The notes below the pieces were generated by a model. The model was not told the DNA's origin and did no database searches. It was given only the letters and a program-made list of their open reading frames with translations. This document shows, one piece after another, positions 25,200-36,639 of a stretch of DNA of 64,000 nt. Origin of the DNA: Mastigias papua (Eukaryota; Cnidaria; Scyphozoa; Rhizostomeae; Mastigiidae). The position numbers and the translations under genes were made by a program. The stretch lies in contig OZ025267.1 in assembly GCA_964019165.1 (NCBI GenBank), forward strand, positions 13,176,569 to 13,240,568. Reading direction: 5' to 3'. How positions within the stretch are numbered: the stretch's first letter is position 1; the number at the start of each line of letters is the position of its first letter.

Positions 25200-25600
25200 T
25201 GTTTTAGTATGTAATGTCAGGGAAAGGCAAATAGAGCCTATAACAAAGCCCTGACAAAGGAAGAAAGAGAAAGGATAGTTAATTAGGTAGGAAGATGAGA
25301 TCCAGTTTGTTGATGTTAGGTTTGAAGGAAGATAAGTTGTAGGATTCAGGAAAGGAAGTGGAAGGTAAGGTGTTCCAAAGTTGACAGGTTCTTGGAATAA
25401 AAGAAGATTTGTGGGAAAGAGTTTGTGGATTGGATAGTATGACTTGGAAAGGGTGTGACTGAGTAGAGCTTCTGGTGGGTTGAACATGCTTCAAGGGATC
25501 AGGAATAATACTCTTGATTTCCAGTGAGCAATGTCCATGAAATATCAGTAGAAAATGGACAGATCTGCAACCAGATGACAATGAGAGAGAGATTGGATAT
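25200..25600 (-). mobile_element. LINE C-terminal fragment, family C
   Basis: A minus-strand frame carries SHKSSFIPRTCQLWNTLPS and FPESYNLSSFKPNINKLD, the classical end of jockey/CR1-type RT proteins (aromatic-R-x-x-x-L-W-N-x-L-P). It differs from the other LINE families in the window. Confidence 0.7.
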
Positions 25601-25959
25601 ACTAAATTGCAAACTTGATATTAGTGATAGTAAGGACAACAACAATGAGAGACATCTTGATTTCTGTTATTTCATTTAGCAAATAACATGAATGGTGGTA
25701 ACGATAGTAGACATGAAGACAGATCCAGATTTTAGTTTGACATATTCAGTTTAGTTTGAAGGTTTCAACTCTGGGAAGAGTCATAGTCAGCGATCAAACA
25801 TTATTGAATCAGGAATCATTAGGTGGAGCATTTCAAGCTGTGTTTCCTGAAATCTAGAACTTGATATAAACATTACTAAATAAGGAAATTACATAGTATA
25901 TAAAGATATACTTAAATATAAATGGAAACGGTTTAAAAGAAAAATACAAACAGTTCACT

Positions 25960-26740
25960 TGCCAGTTTCTACTATTCTTCAAGCATGGTCTTCAGTTTCA
26001 TCTTGAATGATTAGAAAGTATTAGCTTTCATACAATCATTAGGTAGTGAATTTCATACCATAACCCCCTTGTGTGCAAACCAATTTTGCCCATGTTTTGT
26101 TTCTAGTCATAAAGGTCTTATATTTCATTTGGAATTGCAAAGTGATCTGTTTGTTTCAGAGGATACTCTATTGAAGAGAATATTAAGATAACTTAGGGCC
26201 TGGTTATTTGCAGCTTCACAGACCATGCTTGCAGATTCTTGATAGACCATTTTGTTGATACAAGGTAGTCCAAAGCTTTTCAGAAGGGGCTCAGCTGGTG
26301 CATCATATAGACGGTTTATTATTATACATACATATCTGTTTCGTAGCTTCCAAACAATGTTGTGTGTGCCAATCCCGCAGTTGTCCCAAACTGAACAACA
26401 AAACTGTGAGCATGGTTCAATCAGTCCGCAATAGAGCAATTGTAACGTTTCAATGGGTAGGAACTTTTAGCATACTTTATCATTCCTATGGTTTGAGAGA
26501 CTTTCACCGATACTGGCTCTACATGCTCTTTCCCTTTTATCTGGTTGTCAACTTGAATACCCAAATATTTAATGCATGTTTTTTGCACAATAAGTTGTTC
26601 TTATATCTTAAACTCTGCAATAAGTAGTTATCCATTGCTTTTATCATGTAATACATTCTTTGTGCCTATCAGCATCAATGTAGTTCTGGCAACATTTAAT
26701 GACAGCTTATTACTATGCAGTTATTCAGTTATTTCTAAGA
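25960..26740 (-). mobile_element. L2/CR1-like LINE tail, family A
   Basis: Minus-strand remnants align by eye with the copy at 18874-19955: LIEPCSQFCCSVWDNCG, RLYDAPAEPLLKSFGLP, YQESASMVCEAANNQA, LFNRVSSETNRSL. Stops and frame changes are frequent. It is a 5'-truncated older copy. Confidence 0.75.
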
Positions 26741-27729
26741 CTTTGTAGTTCATAGTTCATAACATTGTATGTATCACCAGTTCTTTTCATAAAAAAATTA
26801 TCACAAGGTGGTCCATTGCCTGTGCAAATCAGTTTTGGAGGGCGATTCAGCAACAGAAGTTTCTGTTTCGTAGGCATCCCCAGAAGAGTATGTTTTTTAT
26901 AAGAAAAAAGGTGATAAGAAAGTGAGGCTTAAAAAGCCAAAATCTTAAGAAAGTGTTAAGAAAAGTGCAAGACTCAAATTCCAAAGTTCACCATTTTTAC
27001 ATACCAGAAATTGATATTAACTCATTCTTTGCAAGCTCCTTTACAAAGATCAGAACTTTTCTTTGATAATCTTGCTTAGCAAAGATCAAACTTTTTGTAA
27101 CAAAGAATGGTAGCCTCTTTTAGCCAGCTTCCTCTAATAAAAGTTAAGAAAGTGTTAAGAAAATCTCAGCCTCATTTTCAGGAAAAGGTAAGAAAACTCC
27201 GATGAAGAAATGGTTTTCTTATAAAAAAGACTTGTAATTGGATAACATATCAGCATTTTATAAAGCATTGTTATTGGCATAACCTAGTTATGCTAATGTG
27301 TGTTGATTAATACTTCACACCTACTTTATACCTAGCCGTTATGATGTTTGATCTTAAGCACATTGCACAGAAACAGGTTTACAAGTGTGAACCTACTTCC
27401 TGGAGTCTCTGCGCAGAAAACTTTCAATGATAGACACATGCACAGTTATTGACATTTGGCCATGTTCTCTGTCAAAAATTGAGTGCCCAGTCATACTTGT
27501 TGGGACTTAAATCAGGATTTTGTGAGGGTGGTCTATCACCCATGTAAATAGGTTTACATGGCCATTTGCATAATAATAATAACAATGATAATAGTAATAC
27601 ATTTTATTTGCAGTTGGATGCCATAATAGTTTATACTGAAGAGTAAAACTGATAAATACCAACTAACAGAAAAACTATATTACAATTTTATGATGTTGCA
27701 CTTTTAGATACAAATACTGCAATTGCAAG
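26741..27729. other. no gene recognised
   Basis: AT-rich; no open frame or TIR pair found. Confidence 0.5.
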
Positions 27730-29560
27730 CTTCACCAGATCAATTTTTGATGGTTTTGATAAAGGTATCTGCTCTTAATCACATCAGGTATACTGTTCCA
27801 AAACATGCTGCCCCTGAATGATATTAAGGGTGAGGGTGATTGCCTGCGTAAAACGAAAAGGCCTGTAACACTGTCACTCTTAGCAGAGTATGCTAGACCA
27901 GTACCATTAGCATACATTGTAATCTTTAAGCATTTTAGTGCATATTGCATATCATCTATGCCAGGAAGAAACAAAAGAAGTCCACAACATGACCCCTGGG
28001 GGACATCGCACCTTATTTATTCACTATTAGATAATTTTCCATTAACCTTACAGCATTATCATCTATTATTTGGATATGAACAGAACCACTTCAGCTTAGT
28101 AACTACTATAACACTAGTGTTATTTTCATAATGGCTGAGCTTTTTAATTAGAATTTTATGGTCTGCTGTATCAAATGCATTTTTCAAGTCAGCAAACATG
28201 AAACTGGTAGATTTACCTTAGATTAAAATACCAATCATTTGTATTCGATAGGAGGTATGTGACTACTGCCCTGAATGGAAAGATTGAAAACCTGACTGGT
28301 CCCTGTAGATGAGTTTCATTTTCATTCAGATAGTTGTATAATTGATTATAGACTAACTTCTCGAAAAAGCACGAAAGGACTGCCAATACTGATATAGGCC
28401 TATAACTTGATTGTTTATCAGCAGAGCGTTCCTTGAGTATAGGTGCAACTCTAGGAACTTTTCGGCTATCACGGGAACTTCCCCTGAGAAATGAGCTGTC
28501 AAGGAGGTATGATAGAGGCCTTGCAAGAAATGATATAGCAGTCTTTATAAAAAACTGGAAATACCATCTAGCCCAGACCCATGAGATGTTTTAATAATAG
28601 AGCAGACAGTAGCAACATCCTCAGCAATTATCTCTCAAAAACTGAACAATTTGAGATAATTGCTGATGCTATATATACCAGTTGTAAGAGGGTTCGGCTC
28701 ATAGGGTATGTTAGCTTTGAGGTTTTCCCCTATGCTGCAGAAATATATGTGTTCATGCTGTTAGGGATCTCATTTTTATCTTTAATTGCTTTTACTGAAT
28801 CTATCTTTGTGGTTTTAGAAGTTTATTTCCAGTTTCATTTGCAACTTTCCACATTTGTTTTATATTAACAACATTTTCCTGGGTCTTGTTTGAATAGTGG
28901 TCTTTCTTTAACTTCCAATAAAGCAAGTACACCTTGTTACTAACATGCCTGTATGATGCCATTAGATAGTTTGATTTTGATTTCATTGATGCCTTTTAAG
29001 CTCATCTCTTGACTTTCTTAGTTTATTGAATTCTGATGTTAACCAAGTAAAGCACTTTTGTGAGACTCTTCACTGCTGAAAGGGAGCATGTCTTTCAATT
29101 AAAAGCCTGAGTGCTTCAATAAATTTTTCAATATTTTCAACCGATGTCCCACAGGATCTTACAATTATGTCCCCATGCCATATTGAAGACATCTCTCAAA
29201 ATTTTTAAGTTTTTGTTAAAGTATAAATTTTTGATCCTTTGTAAATGCCCCACAAATTTTTCTACAGCAATAAACAACATAGTGATCACTAAAAGTGGTT
29301 AGCATTATAATTCCAGATTTGAGGATGTTATGTTTATTTGTTACAGCAATATGATCTATTAGGGTTGAAGATGTTAGTGTAACTCTCATGGCTTCTTCAG
29401 TTACTTGAGAATACCCATGTAATTGGTATAGATCTTTAAGATTTTCTACATATCTAGAAGGAGCAGGTCTTTCTCTGAAATCACGATTAGTATCCCTCAA
29501 CAGTATGGTTCCCTTGCCCTCTCTTTCAGTAAAGCCAATACTCTTTCACATTTTTTGGAA
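27730..29560 (-). mobile_element. L2/CR1-like LINE with endonuclease remnant and internal deletion
   Basis: From the 5' side (high coordinates) the minus strand shows the end of an AP endonuclease (TLIDHIAVTNKHNILKSGI, SDHYVVY) at 29216-29500, a decayed linker, RT motifs (FADLKNAFDTADHKILIKKL near 28170; DVPQGSC-GLLLF near 28000; MYANGTGLAYSAKS, a ruined YADD), and then an abrupt jump to the C-terminus (FRGSMFWNSIPDVIKS). The RT thumb has been deleted. It is the longest family A copy here and is thoroughly mutated. Confidence 0.75.
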
Positions 29561-31195
29561 GCTATTGATGGTATCATTAGGTGGGCTATACCAGGAAGTT
29601 ATATTAAATGGCTCCCTTCTCAAAGGTTGTACCTCTATGCAAATAAGTTCTAAATTGTGAATCAGTAAATTGTATTACTTTCTTTTATATAGATGGCTAC
29701 TCTCCTTCATGTCTATTGCAGTCATTTCTTCTCAACCATTGACTGGAATTATCTCATTTGCATTGTTGTTGTCTAATTAGGTTTCATTACTTGTCAGGAT
29801 AGGTATACTTTTTTCAGCATAGAATGTGGATTAGGAGTTTTTTCTAATCTATTGTGAGTTTTGAATCCTAGGTATAGGTTTTGTTATATCGTTAGTTATG
29901 TTGACAAAATGGTCATTACTAACTTTCAAAATCTCTTCAAAATCTGGTTTTGTGTTTCCTTTTTTATCTTTACTTCAGTTTATTCTGTTAAATGTTAGAT
30001 TTTTGTGAGAAATAGTAGATTTAATGCCAGACCATATTTTATTTGCATTTGATTTATTAGATGAGAAATAATTTTGAAGATACTGTATTTTACTTTTTTT
30101 AGTTCACTAATCGCATGATTTTTGAAATTTTCTGTAACGTGTTTTATTAATAAAATATGCATGACTCTTAGGTTTTGTGAAGATTCTGTCGCAGACTTTT
30201 ATAATTTTTATATTCTTTTATTTATCCTTGGTTGATTCGTGAATCTTAGATGTTTTCCTGTATGCATCCTACTAGGTACACGCTTTTCTACTATATCGTT
30301 TGTGTCCTTTAAAAATTTATAGTAACTAGGATCAGTATTGAAACTACCGTTCAAATGTGAGAAATCAATACTTAGAAAATGTTCAGTAATACAGTTAACA
30401 AGGTATCCCTTGTTAACTGTATTTACTGAAGAGGATAGCTGGAATGGTAATTCATGTTTTTATTTTTGCTTGATATTGATGTCCTAATCCAACTCCAAAG
30501 CTCAGGTTTGTACCATTAACTTTCTGTGTTAGTTTCATACATTGCGTGTTCATTACTTTTAGATGGAGATGCTAAAAGGAAAGCTATGTCCGGGTGAGTA
30601 TACTCTTCTGCTAGAAATTGTGGATTAGCATGACAGCTATATTATTGAAGATAGGAAATTTTGAAGAGGAACGTATTTAATCTAGGTAGTTGTTTCTTGT
30701 TTGTTCACTTCAGTGAAATTTACCTGTATCTCTTAATCTTTAGTCATTTACTTTTTTGCAAGTTACTGACAGTCTTAAAGCTTGTTTTCCAAAAATTTGT
30801 ATTTTTGAATAGTAAATAAGGAAATCAAGCATTTTTCATTGAACTTTTACCAGTAGGAATATTACAGTGTATAAAGTTCCAATGTTTCCATGTGTATCAT
30901 TGTGCTCTATTTAGAAAATGCTCCATGTGTGATGCATTGCACACCATAAGAGCTGCTGGATGCAGAATGACATGCAATGTTTACACTGTAGTATTCGGAT
31001 AAAGTATACCCAGGAAGGAAAGATATTTAGTTTCAAGATGGAAGCAAATATTTTCCCTACTGCTTATAGTTATAGTTAACCATGAGGCTCTTAAACCATT
31101 CGACTGGAATGGTGTGAATGACATGATTCTTTGGCACATCATCCCAGTTGAATGGTGTGTTCAGTACAAGAATCGCGACAAGAAGTAAAGACATT
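29561..31195. other. no gene recognised; holds a candidate microexon
   Basis: AT-rich. At 30563-30593 a 31-nt segment lies between TTTTAG and GTGAGT; see the finding on the JADE 5' end. Nothing else supportable. Confidence 0.4.
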
Positions 31196-31199
31196 TTAT

Positions 31200-31815
31200 T
31201 GTCTTTGTAGATGTATTTTAATGTCGACAAATCATTCTAAATACGACATAACCGGTAGACCTAAGACCTAACAAGACATAATCAGTAAAATTTAAGACAT
31301 AATCAAACGTTTCGACTCAATCATGAGCCATCATCAGTGAAGGGATGGAAGTTGCGAAAATATGGCCTTATATAGCCATGGGGGCGTGAATCAGGTCACG
31401 CACTAAGTATCAATGGGACGTGAGTAAGCTCACGTACGTATGCCAAAACAACCTAGAGGAAAAGCCAAACAGATAGGAAATGAACTAGCTACTAAACAGA
31501 AAACAAACAACTAGAAAAGGACTAAGGGAATGGAAGACTGTTTGGAGTTAAGGTTAGGTCTATCCTTTTGAATAAGAAGGCTTTCATAAATAAGGAGATC
31601 AAAAGCGTTATCACTTTTGGCAATGATCTTAAAGTCTTCCATGGTACCATTATGGGCTGTTTTGGTGATATGGTCTCCTATGGACGATTGACCAAATGAA
31701 TTGGTCTTGTGGCCGCTCCTGTTAATCCCTAGGTGCTCCATACAACGAACCTTAAGATTCCTGGTAGTTTTACCGTAATAAGTAGCATTACAGCTGAATG
31801 GTGTGTGTAGCTGCG
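31200..31815 (-). mobile_element. Penelope-like element 3' end
   Basis: The minus strand encodes the GIY-YIG part (FSCNATYYGKTTRNLKVR, then SSIGDHITKTAHNGTMEDF and LLIYESLLIQKDRPNLN) with a stop at 31511. A TAA just upstream of the block and loss of the RT show truncation. The 3' flank carries a hammerhead-like motif at 31310-31337 about 175 nt past the stop. It is a different PLE lineage from the 16-kb copy, judging from the nuclease sequence. Confidence 0.75.
31305..31345 (-). ncRNA. hammerhead-like motif of the PLE 3' flank
   Basis: Minus strand: CTGATGA (31331-31337), one T, a six-pair stem II GGCTCA/TGAGTC with TGAT loop, then GAAA (31310-31313) and ACGT. Stem I is only UCA/UGA and stem III would be the self-complementary ACGU, so activity may require dimerisation. 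The extra T between core and stem II departs from the textbook motif. Confidence 0.5.
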
Positions 31816-32506
31816 TTTTTTATACAATTGCATGCACTTCACAAAGAAAGCTGTGTCTAGTGTATAGACACTGTGACTGAAAGAGCTGCTTTGCTGTTAT
31901 GATTTACTTACATTTTTAAAGATATCCCACTGACGTAGGCAACTGGAGGAGTACACTTTGTGTTGCTACATTTCCAGTGAATATTGTCAATACTTTCATG
32001 TATATCCTTCTTATCATGGTCTTGTTACTTTGATTTTAGGACTGTGTCTTTGCAAACCAAAGATTTTTCGAATTGTAAGTGTTTGTTTTGCTTTCTTATA
32101 AAATAGAATTTCACTTGTTTTAGTAGGTAGTAGAGAATCTTCCAATAGACCAAGAAATTTGCCCAATTTTATGTGTTTGCATTTCATTTTTACATAAGGT
32201 TTTGTTATATCAAATAATTGTTGACTTTGGACCTTTTGTTTCGAAACCCAGTCTTGGGATTCCTGTATTGATTTCACCATTTTGTAAAAGTTGAGATAAA
32301 TCATAGTATATTTCCACTCAATTCTTGTTACTTGTTATTGGACAGATTGATGATAGTTGGGCCTTGAAGGTTTAGCATCTCTTTCCTCCCATACATATTA
32401 TTTCTTTCTATAACCATTCATAGTCATTCATTTTCGCAGTTTGTTTTCCTTCCATAGCAACTCGCACCACTACACTTTTTTTTACAAGAAGCCAGTTTAT
32501 AAGCAA
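31816..32506. other. no gene recognised
   Basis: AT-rich. A 96-codon frame on minus at 32014-32304 has no recognisable domain. Confidence 0.45.
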
Positions 32507-32989
32507 CCTAGTACTAGACACGCAAAAAATTAAGAAACTTTTAGAACTTTAGAAATTTCTGTGCTATTTCAAAGTTTGGGGTTTGTGAAATATATTTTCT
32601 CCTCGGATGTAACATGTGTCAACTAAAAATAGATTGTTTGAGAAAGATGTGAGAAAGATCCATTGGTTCAGAGGAAGATGTGCGCATTTTTGTGACAAAT
32701 GGCACATTGGAACCATTACCTAATTCAACGCAAAACTGAACCAATACCGTATCTTTCGAGGACCAAAGTGAAGATTATGTAAAGTTTACCGAAATGAACG
32801 ATGTGGACATGAGGTTGATTTAGATTTAGAGCCGCACTAACGTCTTTTGTTTGCTATCATGCTAATAATTTTCTATATCCACGTGCTTTGTACCGTTTTC
32901 AATGCAATCTTTTTTATCAAATTAGGAAAATTTTGAGAAACTTTTAGAACTAAAATGTGCCCAAAAATTAAGGAACTTTTAGTACTAGG
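32507..32989. mobile_element. MITE-like element with CCTAGTACTA ends
   Basis: CCTAGTACTA at 32507-32516 and its complement at 32980-32989 bracket 483 bp. The phrase AATTAAG(A/G)AACTTTTAG occurs inside both ends, and a relative of this phrase is at 2965-3015. The TIR is short, so extent is approximate. Confidence 0.5.
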
Positions 32990-33224
32990 CCTTGAGCTAA
33001 GTTTCTTATAAAAAACGTGTATTTCATTCACACATTTTATGCACAACCACCTTTTATATCATAATCATTGTTTACTAATAATGATAATAATAAATGATAA
33101 TTTCTTTATTTAAGGTTGGCTTTTATTGCTTGCTCTCATGCTAATTTAAGCCAACCAACACTTAGATACAAGATGCTATAATAAATTACTTCTAAATTAC
33201 AGACGAGAGAATACTATTAAAGAA

Positions 33225-35110
33225 TCTAACTATAAAAACGCAAAATTACCTATATACAATTTCCACCATCTACAACTGCAATGAAAATCATAGCTTTGAA
33301 TTTTTGTTTTGAAGTTGTTAAGTATCTTGGACTCTTTTATAGAAGATGGCATATCATGCCATATCCTAGATCCAAGAAAACATGCACTTTCAATACCATA
33401 CCCTGTTGTTTTTGGTTTCGGTGCAAAAGTATTTCTGCAGCTACTAAGGTAGTAAGGTACATCTTTCTGAACGAAAATTTGTTTCATGAAACTAAGATTG
33501 AGAGTGCTTTGAGTTTTAAAGATTTCGATAGCAAGCAACTTTAAATTTCTCTCGTGAATGGAAACCGATTCTGCTTTCTTCAATAAATCTTCGAAACTAG
33601 GACAACTATCCTTGTATACGATCCTTAGGGCTCTCTCGTGGATTTTGTTTATTTTCTCATTAACCAACCTGTCATGAAACATCCAGATGAGTGTAAAATA
33701 TCTAAACTGGGACATTACAAAAGTATTCATCATAATCCTTAACTTCTCAACATTCATCTAACTGGAAGTACGTGCAAGTGCATGCAACTTCTGTCCAGCT
33801 TTTTTACGTTCTGCATTAACATGACTCTTGAAATCAAGTTTCTTATCCAAGGTTACACCCAGAAGTTTTCCCTCGACTGATTCTATTACCGTAGTCTCAC
33901 CATTATGTACTGACACATCTGTATTTTCCCCCCGAAAATCAAAAGATGACATTTATCAGGGTTTAATTTAATACTATTATCGAAGAACCACTTAGAGATC
34001 CTTTGAGTATCATTTTCAAGGCTTGTAACAACCTGTTCCAGCTCCTGACCACACACATAGATAGTTGTGTCATCTGCGTAATTGCAAATCTCAGTTTCTT
34101 CCACCAGAAAGAAAAGATCATTTAGAAATATATTGAATAAGAGGGGTCCCTAGACAGAGCCTTGTGGTACACCCTTTACTGATTCCTGCCAAGAGCTGAA
34201 TTTCCCATTAACCTTAACTCTTTGTTTCCCTTTCGAAAGATAGTTACATACAAGTTTTAAGGCTGATCTACTGAAACCATATGCTTCAAGCTTTGATATG
34301 AGTAGTTCGTGATTCAGACAATCAAACGCCTTAGATAGGTCCTTTATAATTGCACCTGCAGACCCTTTCATATCTAGGGAGGATCTGCAATTTTCAACCA
34401 ATCTAAGGAGTGCATGTTGGGTGTTATAGCCTTTATGATACGCACAGAGATAGGGAGACAGAATATCATTAATATAGCACATAATTTGACGTGAGATTAT
34501 TCGTTCATATATTTTTGGCATAGCCGGTAGAACTGTTATAGGCCTGTAATTCTTTTTGCAAAGGCATCACCATTCTTATAAAGGGATGTTATGTCTCCTT
34601 TCTTTAATTCATTTATGCTTTCATTGATGAAGAAATGTAACATTGGAGCAAACAATTCAGAATGCTCAGTTAGAACTTTTACGGGAATGCTACCAAAAGT
34701 TGAAGACTTTAACGGATCTAAGTCTCTACGTTGAGTTTCTATCTCCTCCAAGGAAACTTCAATGCCTGCCAAAAGTCTTAAAACACTTGCTATGATTTTC
34801 GCTATAGATGAGCTATAGCATCCCCTCCCTCGTTAAACAATGTTGTATGAAGCAAATATGAGCAACTCGACGGCCAGAAGTGATGCGTGCTTTTAAAGCT
34901 ACTGGTTCTCGCTATCGAATCAACATTGTTTCGGGGGGGGAGGGGGTCTACATTTTAAGTGGTGTCAAGGAGAAGCGGCAGGAGTCGGAATTCAATACAA
35001 TTGTGTGGGTGTTCCAACTACTTTTGGCAGGCATTGTCTGAATCTCATATTTAAGGAGGACAGGTAGAGTTGCAAAGATGGATCATACTAATAGGTTTTG
35101 GAGGGTGCTG
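33225..35110 (-). mobile_element. LINE (jockey/CR1-type), RT region, interrupted by a MITE
   Basis: On the minus strand: GIEVSLEEIETQRRDLDP (pre-RT), IYERIISRQIMCYIND, DLSKAFDCLNHELLISKLEA (RT motif with catalytic Asp), [21 protein letters not shown] (YADD), KCHLLIFGG, and the tail RALRIVYKDSCPSFEDLLKK to LGSRIWHDMPSSIKES. An in-frame TAG sits at about 34152 and frame changes follow. It is the best preserved relative of the 1650-2690 copy. A MITE occupies 34760-35036; the LINE appears to resume beyond it. Confidence 0.85.
34760..35036. mobile_element. MITE related to the one at 3312-3593
   Basis: Ends CAATGCCTGCCAAAAGT (34760-34776) and exact complement (35020-35036). The inner layer again has a C-rich block with AACAATGTTG and a mirrored CAACATTGTTTCGGGGG. 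A TA duplication is not visible at this copy. It is inserted in a LINE. Confidence 0.75.
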
Positions 35111-36635
35111 ATTTCATTTTTAGCAGAATCAGCGCCATATCTCCACGGGATCATTAGCTTTCGTGTTACTTTCATGTCTTTATATGCAGTTTATTGACGA
35201 AAATTTAGCAAAATGTCTAGAAATTTCAGTAATAGTACAAATGCTGTCAATAATAATTGAAATGCACTGCGATCATCTCCTCTTCATATTTCGTATATAC
35301 CATCTCCTTATTAGCATATTTCGGATATATGGATAGCATTCTTAGATAAACAGCAGAGAAAATAAATAAACAAGTTATACGTTTTTATGTCATTGGCGTA
35401 TGTAAAACTGTGTACATTGCAGTACATTACTAGTACAGGTGACGTAAGTGTAACTGATGATGAGTAAACCTTGTTCTTTATATATAATTAAAATTATGTA
35501 GGAAGTTTCAAGCATGCAACTTTTGTGCTAAAAGAATTGCCTTTTAAATGACAACCTGAGCTACATCAACTGGAAGCGAAATCTGTCCTCTCATGAGATG
35601 GGGGATTGAAGCTGAGCCGTTACAAAGTTGAATATTAACATTTTACCGCATTTCCAAATTGTACCAGAAAACACTAATGGTAAGCGTAGAAGACTATATC
35701 AGGCTGAACAAAGCTTTTTTAGTTGTCCACAGTAACGCTGGCACTGAGGTAATAGGCAGAAACAAGTTCTCCCCTGCAATATTCCATTCCTGTCAGTCTG
35801 TTACAGCATCAGGAGACACCTGTCCAATAAGGACACTGTTCTTGTAGAAAGCAACGGCAAACTACTAAAGAATAATCCGGCCCGGAGGAAACAGAAATCG
35901 ATCAGATTATCATACTATGCTACTATCTACTGAAAATGATATATGATTGTAGGCGTTTTTACCGCTTTTTGAGGCAGAAGTACTTAAAGTAGAGACTCGA
36001 ATAAGTTCCTCCTCTACAATTTAGGAAATTAAAACACATTGATATTAGTTCAATTTTTAATCAGAATTTCCATCATTAGCTACTTCAAAGCCTAATGAAG
36101 TCCGTAGCATGTTTCTGAATAGGCAATGTCAGTGAGTTCTTCGTTTTTGAGTATATAAGTGGTTCTATATCCCGTTTCAAATTAGCAAAGGCTTTGTCAG
36201 TACTGAGTACACATAAGAACTCTCGCAGATATCTGATTGCTAAAGCTATTTGTGTCTAGCTATGATATATGGGTGTGCTCCCACGATGATCAGTGAACTC
36301 CTGTTAGGTTATATAGCTACTGCCAAGGTAGGACGGATTTATATGACGGAGCCGCAAAGAGAAATAGCCAGAAAAACCTATAAAGTACGTTATAATCTGA
36401 GGAATTTGTCTTTAGTGACCACAAAACGAATACGTTATGGCCGAAAGGAAATAACAAGCGAGTACGTTTTAACTGGAGTATTAAGGGTTTTTATATGAAC
36501 CTTTTGCCGGGAGCGGCCACTACGGTACGTTATATCCGAAGGTAAGTTATAGCCGAGTACGTTACAATGAACTTATACTGAACGAGTATTTCTTGCCAAG
36601 GAAGCTCTGGCATAACTACAAAGAACTCAAAGAAG
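35111..36635. other. no gene; contains a diverged repeat pair
   Basis: Near 36430 and 36525 two related segments share TACGTTAT-(G/T)CCGAA-GG and CGAGTACGTT, suggesting a small degraded element. No coding feature recognised. Confidence 0.45.
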
Positions 36636-36639
36636 GATA

